This document shows positions 35,704-44,685 of a stretch of DNA of 64,000 bases, piece after piece. The translations under genes were made by a program, and so were the position numbers. This stretch comes from Chthoniobacteraceae bacterium (GTDB lineage Bacteria; Verrucomicrobiota; Verrucomicrobiia; Chthoniobacterales; Chthoniobacteraceae), in the NCBI GenBank assembly GCA_028293625.1, contig JAQGOL010000030.1, positions 310,001 through 374,000 on the forward strand, read 5' to 3'. The stretch's first letter is position 1. Every line of letters begins with the position of its first letter. The notes below the pieces were generated by a model, which did not search any database, was not told the origin of the DNA, and worked only from the letters and a program-made list of their open reading frames with translations.

Positions 35704-36396
35704 TCAATGGAACGGAGTGAGCGGCACACCACGCCCATCGTTTTGCACGGCAACCGCCCGGCGGGTTTCAACCGGTTCTGGGGGGGCTTTGGGAACTGCG
35801 GGGGCTGGGGGGCTGGTGGGAGAGGAAGCAGCGAACACGGGCGCGACCGGGTCGGCTTGGGCGAGCATGGGGAACTTTGTTCCATTCCGGCGATACTCAT
35901 CAACCATCCGCTTTACATGCTTGTACTTGGAACGGCTCTTTAAAATCGCAAGGCTTCTGTGAGGATTGCCCCAGCGCAGGTTCTGGATCGTCACCCGCCG
36001 CACGCCCCAGGCGTTCATGGCGGCCCGCGATGGCTTGTATAGATCAATCGTATTGGTGCCCGACAACGCCCAGCCGTAGTCGTTTACCTCGTAAAGTTCA
36101 CCCGTTTCCCGGATTTGAAATAGCGTGCCTGCCGGCCAGCGCGACCAATCCGCCGCGGCGCTTTTAATCCCCGACGCGCACAACTGAGTCCCGAGCGCCG
36201 ATCGGTTGCCATAAGCGACGTGATCGGCTTCCGTATGTGTATAGGCCGTCGTCCTTACATGTTGGATTTGCGTCCGCGCAAGCGGCTTCTGATACTTGGG
36301 CAATGGCCGCGAGGCGCAGCCGCCAACAAAAAGGCAAAGCGCTACAAAACCGACCGCGTGAAAAGAGTGGCGCGAGAGGGGAAAATATTCAGGCAC
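35704..36396 (-). CDS. 3D-domain lipoprotein (MltA/YorM-like)
   Basis: The protein is about 230 residues from a GTG at 36396 that gives a good lipoprotein signal: PEYFPLSRHSFHAVGFVALC, then lipobox FVGGC. The 3D domain (three conserved Asp) is seen in VNDYGWALSGTNTIDLYKPS. It is the beta-barrel part of lytic transglycosylases and Rpf-like cell-wall enzymes. The C-terminus (about 190-230) is Pro/Ala-rich. A full lytic transglycosylase catalytic domain is missing, so a cell-wall-binding or auxiliary role is inferred. The start is uncertain; the frame stays open to 36570. Confidence 0.7.
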   Translation of the reverse strand: MPEYFPLSRHSFHAVGFVALCLFVGGCASRPLPKYQKPLARTQIQHVRTTAYTHTEADHVAYGNRSALGTQLCASGIKSAAADWSRWPAGTLFQIRETGELYEVNDYGWALSGTNTIDLYKPSRAAMNAWGVRRVTIQNLRWGNPHRSLAILKSRSKYKHVKRMVDEYRRNGTKFPMLAQADPVAPVFAASSPTSPPAPAVPKAPPEPVETRRAVAVQNDGRGVPLTPFH

Positions 36397-36476
36397 GCCG
36401 ATTTGTTGAGCAGGAATCGTGTGCAAGATCGAGCACGGAGAAGCGCCGCCGCCGAAAAGTTTCAGCCGCCGGCTTT

Positions 36477-37832
36477 CTAAAATCCCCCACCGAACTGAAG
36501 CGCCTGTTCCCGCGTGGTAAAGCGGATGAATTTTCGTCCTCCGGGGCGGCCATTTCCCGAAAGGCCCCATCCACCAAAAGGGAGTGTGGAAGGTGAAAAC
36601 GTTGTTGGCAGATTTGAATAGATATTGGCGGCGGCAAGCTCATCGGCCATCCGCAAAAACCGCGCCTCGGATCGTGTGAAGACCGATGCGCTCAGTCCAA
36701 AGGGCGACGCGTTATGGAGGGAAACGGCTTCATCCGGATCCTGCACGACTTCCAGATCGATTACCGGGATAAAAAGCTCGGATTCAAGTGATGCCCGGCC
36801 GCGCCGCAGAGCTGGTTTGACGTAATAACCGCGTTTCCCGTCAGCCTCTCCCACGGCAGCTCCCGGCACGATCCACTCCCCTTTGCTTTCCAAAGAATCG
36901 GTATAACGCTCAACCGCCCGGGAATCGATCAGCGGTCCAAGCGTTGTTTCAGGCCGAAGCGGATCGCCTGGACAAAATCGCCTGAGATGTTCGACCAACA
37001 AATCGGTCAGCTCAGGCGCCACGCTTTTCTCCACCAAGACCCGGCTTGTCGCATTGCAACGTTGGCCACAAGTCAGGCAGGCTCCTTCGGCGATTGCTTT
37101 CGCCGCAAGGTCGAGGTCCGCGTCCTCGCATACAATCGCCGCGTTACGTCCGCCAAGTTCAAGCGCCAGATCTTTTGAGAAATCGCCCGCAAGCGCCTGC
37201 GCAAGGCTTCGTCCGGCGGAGAGAGAGCCCGTAAAACAAACCGCTCGCACCCGTGAATCGACCGCGATGGCCATGCCTTCCTCGGCACCGCCTTGCACCA
37301 AATTAAACACGCCGTGTGGAAAAGCGGACTCCATCAGACGGGCATACTCGCCGGCCACCCCGGCGGCCTGGGGCGATGGCTTGAAAATCACCGGATTGCC
37401 CGCAAGCAAATAGGCCAGCAACGCGCCGTGCCCGAGATGGATCGGGAAATTAAACGGCGCGATGACCGCCGCCGGGCCGCGCGCGCATTGCCGCACCATC
37501 GCCGGATGCGGACCACCCGGGATTGCCGCAGGCACCAAGTGCTCGCGGGCGTCTTCAATTGCCAGTTCGAATTTCGCCAGCACCGCCCCCAGCTCGCCAC
37601 GCGCCTCAGTAAGCGGTTTCCCCGTTTCCATCGCAATCCCCCTTTCCAGCGACTCTCTGGCTTCCTCAATGCGCTCCCTCGCTGACCAGACCAAGGCGCT
37701 CCTCTCGGCAAGCGGCGTTCGCCTCCAGCCGTGTGCCGCGAGAAAAGCCGCCGCAAGAACCGGTTCCACCGGCGTGGCCTCAATTTGCGGCAGTTCAATC
37801 GAATGATCTCCAGGAGCGCGGCGCGGTTTCAT
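36477..37832 (-). CDS. Aldehyde dehydrogenase (AstD-like)
   Basis: This is a 451-residue NAD(P)-dependent aldehyde dehydrogenase. The NAD-binding motif is FNFPIHLGHGALLAYLLAGN, the general-base Glu is in ALELGGRNAAIV, and the catalytic Cys is in CLTCGQRCNATSRV. The end LPFGGWGLSGNGRPGG resembles succinylglutamate-semialdehyde dehydrogenase, but no other arginine-succinyltransferase genes are here. Given its neighbours (HDAC-like enzyme, transaminase), oxidation of an aminoaldehyde from polyamine or diamine breakdown fits better. It overlaps the HDAC gene by 4 bp. Confidence 0.85.
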   Translation of the reverse strand: MKPRRAPGDHSIELPQIEATPVEPVLAAAFLAAHGWRRTPLAERSALVWSARERIEEARESLERGIAMETGKPLTEARGELGAVLAKFELAIEDAREHLVPAAIPGGPHPAMVRQCARGPAAVIAPFNFPIHLGHGALLAYLLAGNPVIFKPSPQAAGVAGEYARLMESAFPHGVFNLVQGGAEEGMAIAVDSRVRAVCFTGSLSAGRSLAQALAGDFSKDLALELGGRNAAIVCEDADLDLAAKAIAEGACLTCGQRCNATSRVLVEKSVAPELTDLLVEHLRRFCPGDPLRPETTLGPLIDSRAVERYTDSLESKGEWIVPGAAVGEADGKRGYYVKPALRRGRASLESELFIPVIDLEVVQDPDEAVSLHNASPFGLSASVFTRSEARFLRMADELAAANIYSNLPTTFSPSTLPFGGWGLSGNGRPGGRKFIRFTTREQALQFGGGF

Positions 37833-38764
37833 AAAATGGTCGCCCGGCCATAAACGTCACGCCAGGCTTCAAATGTGTTGAGATGCACACGAACGACTTT
37901 TTTTACGTCGCGCGTGTAGCCGCCGGCAAGCACCCACGCGATCGGAATCCGGTTTTGCCGGGCAAACTCCAGCACCATCCAATCGCGTCTTTGCAACTCA
38001 TCAAAGCCCAATGTCAGGGGTGAAAATGGGTCTTCAAAATACGGGTCCGCGCCTGCCTGGAAAAGCAACAGCTCAGGTTTGCCTTTTTCAATGATCCAGG
38101 GGAGCGCCGCGTTCATCACTTCCGTCAGGCCCGCTCCATCGCATCCCGCCGGCAGCGACCATGAACAATGATTTTCACCATCGGAATGCCGTCGCGGGAT
38201 GACGTCACGAAAGCTGACATTATCCATGTAATCGTTCCCGTAGATTGAGAGTGCCCGGATATACGGACGTGACGCGGCAAGGGCGGCTGTGCCGTTGCCA
38301 TAATGCAGATCCATATCGAGCACCGCCGCCGTGCGGATCTCACCCGCGGCCACAATGGCATCGATTGCCACAATCAATCCGTTAAACGTGCAAAAACCTT
38401 CTCCGTGATCGGCGCACGCATGATGAAATCCGCTCACCAACGCCGCCGAGACGCGTTCCCTTAAAGCATGCCGCGCCGCCGCAAGGCATCCGCCACTGGT
38501 TAGACAGACCGATGGGAAAAGTTCCGGAGTCCATGGGAACTTCTGCGATTCCGCCAATGCGCGAGGTTCCCCGCTTCGCACCGCGTCGATGTAATGGGCC
38601 TCATGGACCCGGAGCAAATCGGTTTCCGTCACCGGTGAAGGCTCAAGCAATCGGACATCGGCCGCCTGCTGAAGTTCCCGCGCGACAAGGGCGAATTTGC
38701 CAATCGGCATCAGGTGCGCTCCGATCGGCGCCGCATAACCAGGATGATAAAAAACGCTTAGCAT
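37829..38764 (-). CDS. Histone-deacetylase-fold amidohydrolase (class IV-like)
   Basis: The protein is 311 residues. The zinc and charge-relay motifs are complete: GFHHACADHGEGFCTFN (His pair), VLDMDLHYGNGTAAL (Asp/His ligands) and QAGADPYFEDPF (Asp ligand), ending with LAGGYTRDV. The pattern is closer to HDAC11-type (class IV) than to AcuC. Bacterial homologues remove acetyl from polyamines, lysine or small amides. Its place between GNAT and aldehyde dehydrogenase genes suggests deacetylation in a catabolic route. Confidence 0.9.
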   Translation of the reverse strand: MLSVFYHPGYAAPIGAHLMPIGKFALVARELQQAADVRLLEPSPVTETDLLRVHEAHYIDAVRSGEPRALAESQKFPWTPELFPSVCLTSGGCLAAARHALRERVSAALVSGFHHACADHGEGFCTFNGLIVAIDAIVAAGEIRTAAVLDMDLHYGNGTAALAASRPYIRALSIYGNDYMDNVSFRDVIPRRHSDGENHCSWSLPAGCDGAGLTEVMNAALPWIIEKGKPELLLFQAGADPYFEDPFSPLTLGFDELQRRDWMVLEFARQNRIPIAWVLAGGYTRDVKKVVRVHLNTFEAWRDVYGRATIL

Positions 38765-38776
38765 TTTGAAAAAAGC

Positions 38777-39589
38777 TTAATCCGGCTCGAAAGTAGGCGG
38801 CAGCAATTCAATCGCCGCCTCCAGCGCAGGCCAATTTTCAGAACTCAAAGCCGGATGCGCCATATCTTCCGGGCGAAACTGCGCTCCGTACATCCGATAA
38901 AGCGCCATGACGATCTGCCGGAGCGTTTGTCCCGAAATCGTCTCGCCTGCGTTCTCCGGGAATCGAAGAAGCAGTTGAAGACTTAGCGGCCGGGCTCCTC
39001 CGGTGACATCGATCTCAGACGGCGCCCGGAAATCGGGTTGATGATATTTAAAAACGCGCGGATCGACTTTCAAAAACCCTGCCTTTTCATACGCACGCAA
39101 ACGGATCGCCTGTTGCGGGTCGTTGCCGGCCGCGTACTCCATTTCCGCGGCCAGAACCATGCCGGGTGTTGTGGAAAAGCCATTTGCCAAAGCGCACTCG
39201 CGGCCGGTCCCAAGCGGAAACGTCCGCATCCATCCAGCGAGGCCGGTGCGACGCCAGTCCGGCGCGATGAGATTGTGCGAGAGATGAATAACGACCCGGT
39301 CTCCGGCCAGGATGGCCGTATGATCACGCACCGCGGCGAACTTGCCTTCGCATCGTACGAAAACAATCTCGTAAAGCATCGCCGGCTCGAGCTGAAACCG
39401 GCGTGCGAGCGTTTCCCTCGACTCCATTTCGCCTTTTTCGCCAAACTCCGCCCACAATTTTTTATAAGCAGTCTCAAAAAGAGGATCGTCAACCGAGCGA
39501 ATCCGGTCGATTTGAAAGCACGCCAGATCGAGCGACGCCGATTTGGCATCGCCGGGAGTAAGGTCATCAAGGGTCACCGAAGCATTCAC
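38777..39589 (-). CDS. GNAT-like acetyltransferase, start uncertain
   Basis: The protein is about 270 residues if the GTG at 39589 is used (VNASVTLDDLTPGDAKSASL). The frame stays open to 39982, but those residues are antisense to the transaminase gene and look random. The middle has a GNAT-like core with HNLIAPDWRRTGLAGWMRTF and an acetyl-CoA-type helix QQAIRLRAYEKAGFLKVDPR. The C-terminal part is beta- and helix-rich. It leads the HDAC and aldehyde dehydrogenase genes. The substrate (perhaps a polyamine or amino acid) is inferred from context. Confidence 0.6.
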   Translation of the reverse strand: MNASVTLDDLTPGDAKSASLDLACFQIDRIRSVDDPLFETAYKKLWAEFGEKGEMESRETLARRFQLEPAMLYEIVFVRCEGKFAAVRDHTAILAGDRVVIHLSHNLIAPDWRRTGLAGWMRTFPLGTGRECALANGFSTTPGMVLAAEMEYAAGNDPQQAIRLRAYEKAGFLKVDPRVFKYHQPDFRAPSEIDVTGGARPLSLQLLLRFPENAGETISGQTLRQIVMALYRMYGAQFRPEDMAHPALSSENWPALEAAIELLPPTFEPD

Positions 39590-39652
39590 CTGAAGAGTTT
39601 GCGCCCGCACGCGGCATTTGGCAAAGCTGCCAGGCTCTGTAAAAATCTCACT

Positions 39653-40993
39653 ATGGATTCCTTCGACGATCTCGTTCGCTTCGATCGGCAGTTTCATCTC
39701 CACCCGTTTACCAATCACGAGGAACTTCACGCGCTCGGCACGGAGATTCTTGTCGAAGGCAAAGGCGTTTTCCTTCGTGACTCGCATGGCCGCACTTTGC
39801 TTGATGGCCTCGCCGGCCTCTGGTGCGTCAACGTCGGATACGGCTGCACGGAAATCGTCGATGCCGTTGCTGATCAAATGCGGCGGCTCCCTTATTACCC
39901 CTCGTTTTTTAATTCCACGACCGAACCCGCCATTCAGCTTGCCAAAAAACTGGCGGCCCTCGCCCCCGGGCCACTCAACCATACGCTCTTTTCCAATTCC
40001 GGTTCAGAAGCGAACGAGACTGCCCTCAAACTCATCCGCGCGTTGATGAAACAGCGTGGCACGCCTGGAAAAACGAAGATCCTTTCCCGTCAATTTGCCT
40101 ATCACGGTGTTACGCTTGGCACAACGAGCATGACCGGGCTTCCCGGCTGCTATACTCCCTTTGATCTTCCGTTGCCGGGATTCATTCACGTCCCCGCACC
40201 GCATGCTTACGCTGCAAATCGCGAGGCGGATCCGGCCGGTTATGCGCGTTGGTGCCTGGAGGAAACGGCCCGCATTATCGCACTTGAAGGTCCCGACACG
40301 ATCGCGGCCATTTTTGTGGAACCGATCCAGGGGGCCGGCGGAGTGATTGTTCCACCGGACGGTTATCTCAAAGCGCTGCGGGCGCTTGCCGCCGAGCACA
40401 ACATTCTTTTTGTTGCCGATGAAGTCATTACCGGCTTTGGGCGAATCGGCGACTGGTTTGCCAGCCACCTTTGGGATCTTGCACCGGACATGATGACCCT
40501 GGCAAAGGGACTCACCAGCGGTTACCTGCCCCTTGGCGCCACCATGGTCACCGATGCCCTCGCCGACGAACTCGTTCACGCCGGTTACCTTGCGCACGGA
40601 TTTACTTACAGCGGGCACCCGGCTTCCTGTGCCGCCGCGCTGGCCAACCTGGCTGTCATTGAACGCGATCACCTCGTCGAAAGCGTTCGCGATGATCTTG
40701 GCCCATACTTTCAGGAAAAACTCACCTCATTTCGAACTCACCCCGCGATTGGAGAGGCACGCGGTTTTGGATTGATTGGCGCGCTTGAACTGCTCCCCCG
40801 GGATGGCAAAAGCGCGCTCGATCCCGCCACCCCGCTCGGGTTGCGTGGCGCAAAACTGGCCAGAGAGGAAGGCGTCATTGTCCGCGGAATCCGCGATCTT
40901 ATCGCCGTAGCGCCGCCGCTGATTATCACCCGCGCGGAAATCGACCTCCTTTTTGGCGGAATCAGCCGCGCGCTCGACCGGCTTTGGGTATAA
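39653..40993 (+). CDS. Class III polyamine:pyruvate-type transaminase (SpuC-like)
   Basis: The protein is 446 residues from MDSFDDLVRFDRQFHLHPFT. The family signature LLDGLAGLWCVNVGYG and the opening HLHPFTNHEELHALG resemble SpuC polyamine transaminases. The PLP lysine is in MMTLAKGLTSGYLPLG, with the Asp in FVADEVITGFGR and GSEANETALKLIR for PLP phosphate binding. It would turn an amine into an aldehyde for the divergent aldehyde dehydrogenase gene. Beta-alanine:pyruvate activity is the main alternative. Confidence 0.85.
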   Translation: MDSFDDLVRFDRQFHLHPFTNHEELHALGTEILVEGKGVFLRDSHGRTLLDGLAGLWCVNVGYGCTEIVDAVADQMRRLPYYPSFFNSTTEPAIQLAKKLAALAPGPLNHTLFSNSGSEANETALKLIRALMKQRGTPGKTKILSRQFAYHGVTLGTTSMTGLPGCYTPFDLPLPGFIHVPAPHAYAANREADPAGYARWCLEETARIIALEGPDTIAAIFVEPIQGAGGVIVPPDGYLKALRALAAEHNILFVADEVITGFGRIGDWFASHLWDLAPDMMTLAKGLTSGYLPLGATMVTDALADELVHAGYLAHGFTYSGHPASCAAALANLAVIERDHLVESVRDDLGPYFQEKLTSFRTHPAIGEARGFGLIGALELLPRDGKSALDPATPLGLRGAKLAREEGVIVRGIRDLIAVAPPLIITRAEIDLLFGGISRALDRLWV

Positions 40994-40999
40994 CCGGAG

Positions 41000-41215
41000 T
41001 CATATACTCGGTTTTGTGCGCTCGAGACCTGCGTATTTGCCTCTGAGCACCGCTCCGGCACATTTCAGGATGATATCGGCAACGCGCTCTTGAACGACCC
41101 CATCGTGAACATCGACCGCGCAGCCCCGACGCTCACCCTCCAGCCAGCATTCATTGTACACGATCTGACGCACGTCGGCGATTTCAGATCGGATTATTTC
41201 GCACTCAGTATCCAT
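41000..41215 (-). CDS. Hypothetical small protein, 71 residues
   Basis: MDTECEIIRSEIADVRQIVY starts a 71-residue acidic, mostly helical protein with an ECWLEGERRG stretch; 41251 would add twelve residues. TATAGA lies about 16 bp upstream of the ATG. The amino-acid composition is protein-like, unlike the overlapping plus-strand frame at 41090-41296. It converges on the transaminase. The family is unknown. The stretch from 41216 to 41398 holds nothing else that I can see. Confidence 0.5.
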   Translation of the reverse strand: MDTECEIIRSEIADVRQIVYNECWLEGERRGCAVDVHDGVVQERVADIILKCAGAVLRGKYAGLERTKPSI

Positions 41216-41398
41216 TTTCAAATCGACTCTATAAATCGTTCGTATCTGCATGCCAGAACGATCGTTGGGCAACCGGCTGGTTCACGATTCGAATAGCGGC
41301 CGGTTTGAAAAGGGCGCAGCGATCTAGTGGATTGATCGCCTCGCGGTTAATTTTCGCAGTTGCCGAGTGCGAGGCAGCCATTGAAAGTGCGCCCCCGC

Positions 41399-42448
41399 AT
41401 GATCACTCCTGAGCAAGTCCGAGAAAAACTCACCACTGTTAAATACCCCGGCTTCAGCCGCGACATCACTTCCTTTGGGCTGATCAAAGACATCCGGATT
41501 ACAGGCACGGCGGTCGTTGTGCAGATGTCGCTGACCACCAACGACCCGAAGATTCCCCAGGCAATCAAAGAGAACTCCGAGGAGGCATTGCGTTCGCTTG
41601 AAGGTGTTGAAAGTGTCAGTGTTCGCATCGACATCCTGGCGCCCGCCCAACCATCCGCAGGCGGTGCGGGCACGGGCGCGGTGCAGATTGAGGGAGTCAA
41701 ACACGTCATCGCGGTGGCAAGCGGCAAGGGCGGCGTCGGTAAATCAACCGTGGCCGCCAACCTGGCGATCGCGCTGGAGAAAACCGGGGCCAAAGTCGGA
41801 CTCTGTGATTGCGACATTTACGGGCCGAGCATCAGCCTGATGTTTGGGACCAACGAGCGGCCAATGGCGGACCAGGAAACCAACCGCATTACCCCGGTGG
41901 AACGGTATGGCATCAAACTCATGTCGATGGGATTCCTACTCGATGATGCGTCGCCGGCGATTTTGCGTGGGCCAATGGTCACCAAATATACCCAGCAGTT
42001 CCTGCGCTGGGTCGACTGGGGCGATCTGGATTTCCTGATTCTCGACCTTCCACCCGGCACCGGCGACATTCAGCTCACGATTGTTCAGACCGTGGCACTC
42101 ACCGGCGCGATCATCGTGACCACTCCCCAGGAAGTCGCTCTGATTGATGCCCGCAAGGCGTCCACCATGTTCCAGAAGGTCAACGTCCCGGTTTTGGGCC
42201 TGATTGAGAACATGAGCTATTTTCTCTGCCCAAGCGACGGCGTCCGGTACGACATCTTCGGCAACGGTGGAGGCCAGCGCGAAGCCACCCGCATCAAAGT
42301 GCCTTTCCTGGGTCAGATTCCCATTGATATCGCTACGCGGGAAGCCGGGGATCGCGGCCAGCCTGTCACCGCTGCCGAGCCGGACGGGGCTGTTTCAAAA
42401 GCCTTCCTCAGCATTGCCTCAGTATTGAAAAGCTCAGTTTCGGCGTGA
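41399..42448 (+). CDS. mrp: Mrp/ApbC-type P-loop Fe-S carrier
   Basis: The protein is 349 residues. An N-terminal MIP18/DUF59 domain (about 1-80, MITPEQVREKLTTVKYPGFS) is followed by a deviant Walker A ASGKGGVGKSTVAANLA, Walker B LDFLILDLPPGTGD, and GLIENMSYFLCPSDGVRYDIFG. The usual CxxC for binding a transferable 4Fe-4S is reduced to one Cys (CPSD). It may deliver Fe-S clusters or act in another ATPase role. The next gene starts 43 bp later. The suf genes are 4 kb away. Confidence 0.88.
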   Translation: MITPEQVREKLTTVKYPGFSRDITSFGLIKDIRITGTAVVVQMSLTTNDPKIPQAIKENSEEALRSLEGVESVSVRIDILAPAQPSAGGAGTGAVQIEGVKHVIAVASGKGGVGKSTVAANLAIALEKTGAKVGLCDCDIYGPSISLMFGTNERPMADQETNRITPVERYGIKLMSMGFLLDDASPAILRGPMVTKYTQQFLRWVDWGDLDFLILDLPPGTGDIQLTIVQTVALTGAIIVTTPQEVALIDARKASTMFQKVNVPVLGLIENMSYFLCPSDGVRYDIFGNGGGQREATRIKVPFLGQIPIDIATREAGDRGQPVTAAEPDGAVSKAFLSIASVLKSSVSA

Positions 42449-42491
42449 TACATTGACGCTGCTCTTGAAAAACCCGAAGTTCCTTCCTGCC

Positions 42492-42710
42492 ATGAGCATC
42501 AAGACCGACGATAACGCTGACCTGGTCAAGGAATCCCTGCTCTATAAGGAGTTCCTCGCCGAGCGGGAAGAGATCCTTCGCCACAAATGGATCGAGAGCG
42601 AAAAAGCGGGGCACGACATCGGCTTTGAGAAGGCGTTGTTGGACTGGATTGTCAAACACCGCTCCTCCTGGCGCAGCCAACGTCAGAGTGAGCACAAAGT
42701 GGGAAGTTAA
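42492..42710 (+). CDS. Small conserved-looking protein, 72 residues
   Basis: MSIKTDDNADLVKESLLYKE opens a 72-residue helical, charged protein; the longer frame begins at 42453. The core HKWIESEKAGHDIGFEKALL recalls the helix of DUF4032-like or LPS-kinase-associated proteins, but this link is weak. It sits between mrp and pyrR on the same strand with short gaps, consistent with an operon. The function is unknown. Confidence 0.65.
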   Translation: MSIKTDDNADLVKESLLYKEFLAEREEILRHKWIESEKAGHDIGFEKALLDWIVKHRSSWRSQRQSEHKVGS

Positions 42711-42757
42711 GCTTCTTCAACTGATTTTTCGCGTGCATTCCCGATCGTAACGGATCC

Positions 42758-43345
42758 ATGCCCCATACTCCTCACTCTGCCCGTCCAATCATCCCCCACG
42801 TTCCGCCCAGTGGCGCAGTTCTCGTCCTTGATGCCGCCGCAATTGAACGCGCCCTTAAACGGATTGCCAACGAGATCATTGAAGCCAATCCCGACCTGAA
42901 CCGGGTCGCGCTCATCGGTATTCCGTCGCGTGGAGTCGAGCTGGCCAAAAGGCTGGCCGGCTATATTCAGCAGTTCGAAAATGTGCGCCCGCCTACCGGC
43001 GTGATCGACGTCTCCATGCATCGGGACGACATTCATACCCGCCGCCGGATCTGGGCTGTCCAACCTACCCAGCTGCCCGCAGAGCTGACCGGCAAAACGC
43101 TTATCCTGATTGACGACGTCCTTTTTTCCGGACGGACATGCCGTTCAGCGATGGATGCCATCGCCAGTTTTGGACGGCCTGCCAGAATTCAATACGCCGT
43201 GCTGATCGATCGAGGTCACCGTGAATTGCCCATCCGCGCGGATTACGTCGGAAAAGATCTGCCGACCGGGGAAAATGAACGCGTTTATGTCCGGCTTCAA
43301 TCTGTGGATAACGGGCTCGATTCGGTCTGGATCGACCGGGGTTAA
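42758..43345 (+). CDS. pyrR: Pyrimidine operon regulator/uracil phosphoribosyltransferase PyrR
   Basis: The protein is 195 residues with the PRPP-binding loop [21 protein letters not shown] and [16 protein letters not shown]. In many bacteria it attenuates the pyr operon by binding nascent RNA and also salvages uracil. Only 47 bp separate it from the previous gene, and I could not find a PyrR-binding anti-antiterminator. The enzymatic role, or control at another site, is therefore open. pyrB follows after 5 bp. Confidence 0.9.
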   Translation: MPHTPHSARPIIPHVPPSGAVLVLDAAAIERALKRIANEIIEANPDLNRVALIGIPSRGVELAKRLAGYIQQFENVRPPTGVIDVSMHRDDIHTRRRIWAVQPTQLPAELTGKTLILIDDVLFSGRTCRSAMDAIASFGRPARIQYAVLIDRGHRELPIRADYVGKDLPTGENERVYVRLQSVDNGLDSVWIDRG

Positions 43346-43350
43346 AGTTG

Positions 43351-44301
43351 ATGAACGATCTTCCTTTGCCGGAATCATGGACGCACAAAGACCTTGTCAG
43401 CATCGAGTCGCTGACGGTCGCGGAAATCAATTTCATCCTCGATACCGCGTCGGCCTTCAAGCAGGTCGGTACTCGCGAGATCAAAAAAGTGCCGGCGTTG
43501 CGTGGAAAAACGCTCGTTAATTTCTTTGTCGAACCGAGCACCCGCACCCGGATTTCTTTCGAACTGGCGGCGTTCCGTTTAAGCGCGGACGTGGTGAACG
43601 TCTCCGCTTCCACCTCCAGCCTCACAAAAGGCGAGACGCTCAAGGACACCGCAAAGAATCTCGAAGCGCTTCATGCGGACATCATTGTGCTGCGCCACAG
43701 TTCGGCGGGCGCATCGAAGTTTTTAGCCGATCGCCTTGAGTCAAGTGTCATCAACGCCGGCGACGGAGCGCATGAACATCCCACCCAGGCACTGCTGGAC
43801 ACATTCACGATCCGTGAAAAACTTGGCCGCATCGAGGGGCTGCATGTCGCCATTATCGGCGACATCCTTTTCAGCCGCGTGGCACGCTCCAACATTCACG
43901 CCCTGCTCAAGCTGGGCGCCAAAGTCACGCTGGTTGGTCCCAGCACCCTGGTGCCTCGGACTTTTGAAGCGATGGGTGTGACCGTCACGCACGATCTCGA
44001 TTCCATCCTGCCCGATGTCGATGTGCTAAATCTCCTTCGCATCCAGCATGAGCGCCAGCGCAAGGAATACTTCCCGAGCCTCGGCGAATACACCTCCCTC
44101 TTTGGCCTGACAAAAAAGCGCGCCGAACAGCTTAAACCCGGCGCGCTCATCATGCATCCGGGTCCAATCAACCGCGGCGTGGAGATTGACAGCGACATTG
44201 CCGACAGCTCGCGCAGCGTCATTCTCGATCAGGTCACAAATGGATTGGCCGTGCGCATGGCGGTCCTTTACCTCTGCGCCGGAGCGAGCAGGACCTCGTA
44301 A
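43351..44301 (+). CDS. pyrB: Aspartate carbamoyltransferase, catalytic chain
   Basis: The protein is 316 residues. Carbamoyl-phosphate-binding motif [20 protein letters not shown], second motif [20 protein letters not shown] and [12 protein letters not shown] are all intact. It makes carbamoyl aspartate in pyrimidine synthesis. No pyrI regulatory chain follows, so the enzyme is probably the unregulated or PyrC-associated type. The lprI-like gene begins one base after its stop. Confidence 0.95.
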   Translation: MNDLPLPESWTHKDLVSIESLTVAEINFILDTASAFKQVGTREIKKVPALRGKTLVNFFVEPSTRTRISFELAAFRLSADVVNVSASTSSLTKGETLKDTAKNLEALHADIIVLRHSSAGASKFLADRLESSVINAGDGAHEHPTQALLDTFTIREKLGRIEGLHVAIIGDILFSRVARSNIHALLKLGAKVTLVGPSTLVPRTFEAMGVTVTHDLDSILPDVDVLNLLRIQHERQRKEYFPSLGEYTSLFGLTKKRAEQLKPGALIMHPGPINRGVEIDSDIADSSRSVILDQVTNGLAVRMAVLYLCAGASRTS

Positions 44302-44685
44302 ATGAAGGCGCCGCCATTCTTGCTTTGCCTGGGAATCCTTCTGGTTTCGCTCGTCACAGCGTCCGGGCAGTCGCAATCGGAAATGAATCTGCAGGCGCAA
44401 AAGGATTTCGAAAAAGCGGATGCGAAGCTAAACAGCGTTTATAAAAAGCTGATTGCCGCCCTTGATGCCGGGGGGCAGGCAAAACTCAAGGCGGCCCAAC
44501 GCGCCTGGATCGCTTTCAGGGATGCGGAAGCCGAATTTCAAGCTGACGCGGAGGCGCGTGGCGGCAGCATGGCGCCACTGATCCGCGCGGCCACCGCAGA
44601 GGAACTGACCAAAAAACGGACCGAGCAACTGAGCGTCGTTATCGGGACTTTCAGCGAAAAAGACGCGCGTATTCCCAAGAAATGA
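44302..44685 (+). CDS. LprI-like (DUF1311) exported protein
   Basis: The protein is 127 residues. A signal peptide (MKAPPFLLCLGILLVSLVTAS) is followed by a short helical domain with the DUF1311/LprI pattern DAKLNSVYKKLIAALDAGGQ and RAWIAFRDAEAEFQ. Relatives inhibit lysozyme or bind the envelope. It sits between pyrB and pyrC: it begins directly after the pyrB stop and overlaps pyrC by 4 bp. This is an unexpected place for an envelope gene. Confidence 0.85.
   Translation: MKAPPFLLCLGILLVSLVTASGQSQSEMNLQAQKDFEKADAKLNSVYKKLIAALDAGGQAKLKAAQRAWIAFRDAEAEFQADAEARGGSMAPLIRAATAEELTKKRTEQLSVVIGTFSEKDARIPKK

Noticed and set aside
39038-39652. N-terminal extension of the transaminase (651-residue reading)
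   Set aside because: The extra 205 residues are antisense to the acetyltransferase gene; family homology begins at 39653.
39590-39982. N-terminal extension of the acetyltransferase
   Set aside because: This part is antisense to the transaminase start or its promoter gap and has no domain-like pattern.
41090-41296. Plus-strand frame of 68 codons
   Set aside because: The overlapping minus-strand frame at 41000-41215 has a more protein-like composition; both remain weak, so only that one is listed.
42711-42757. PyrR attenuator before pyrR
   Set aside because: Only 47 bp, no terminator/antiterminator pair and no PyrR-binding consensus.
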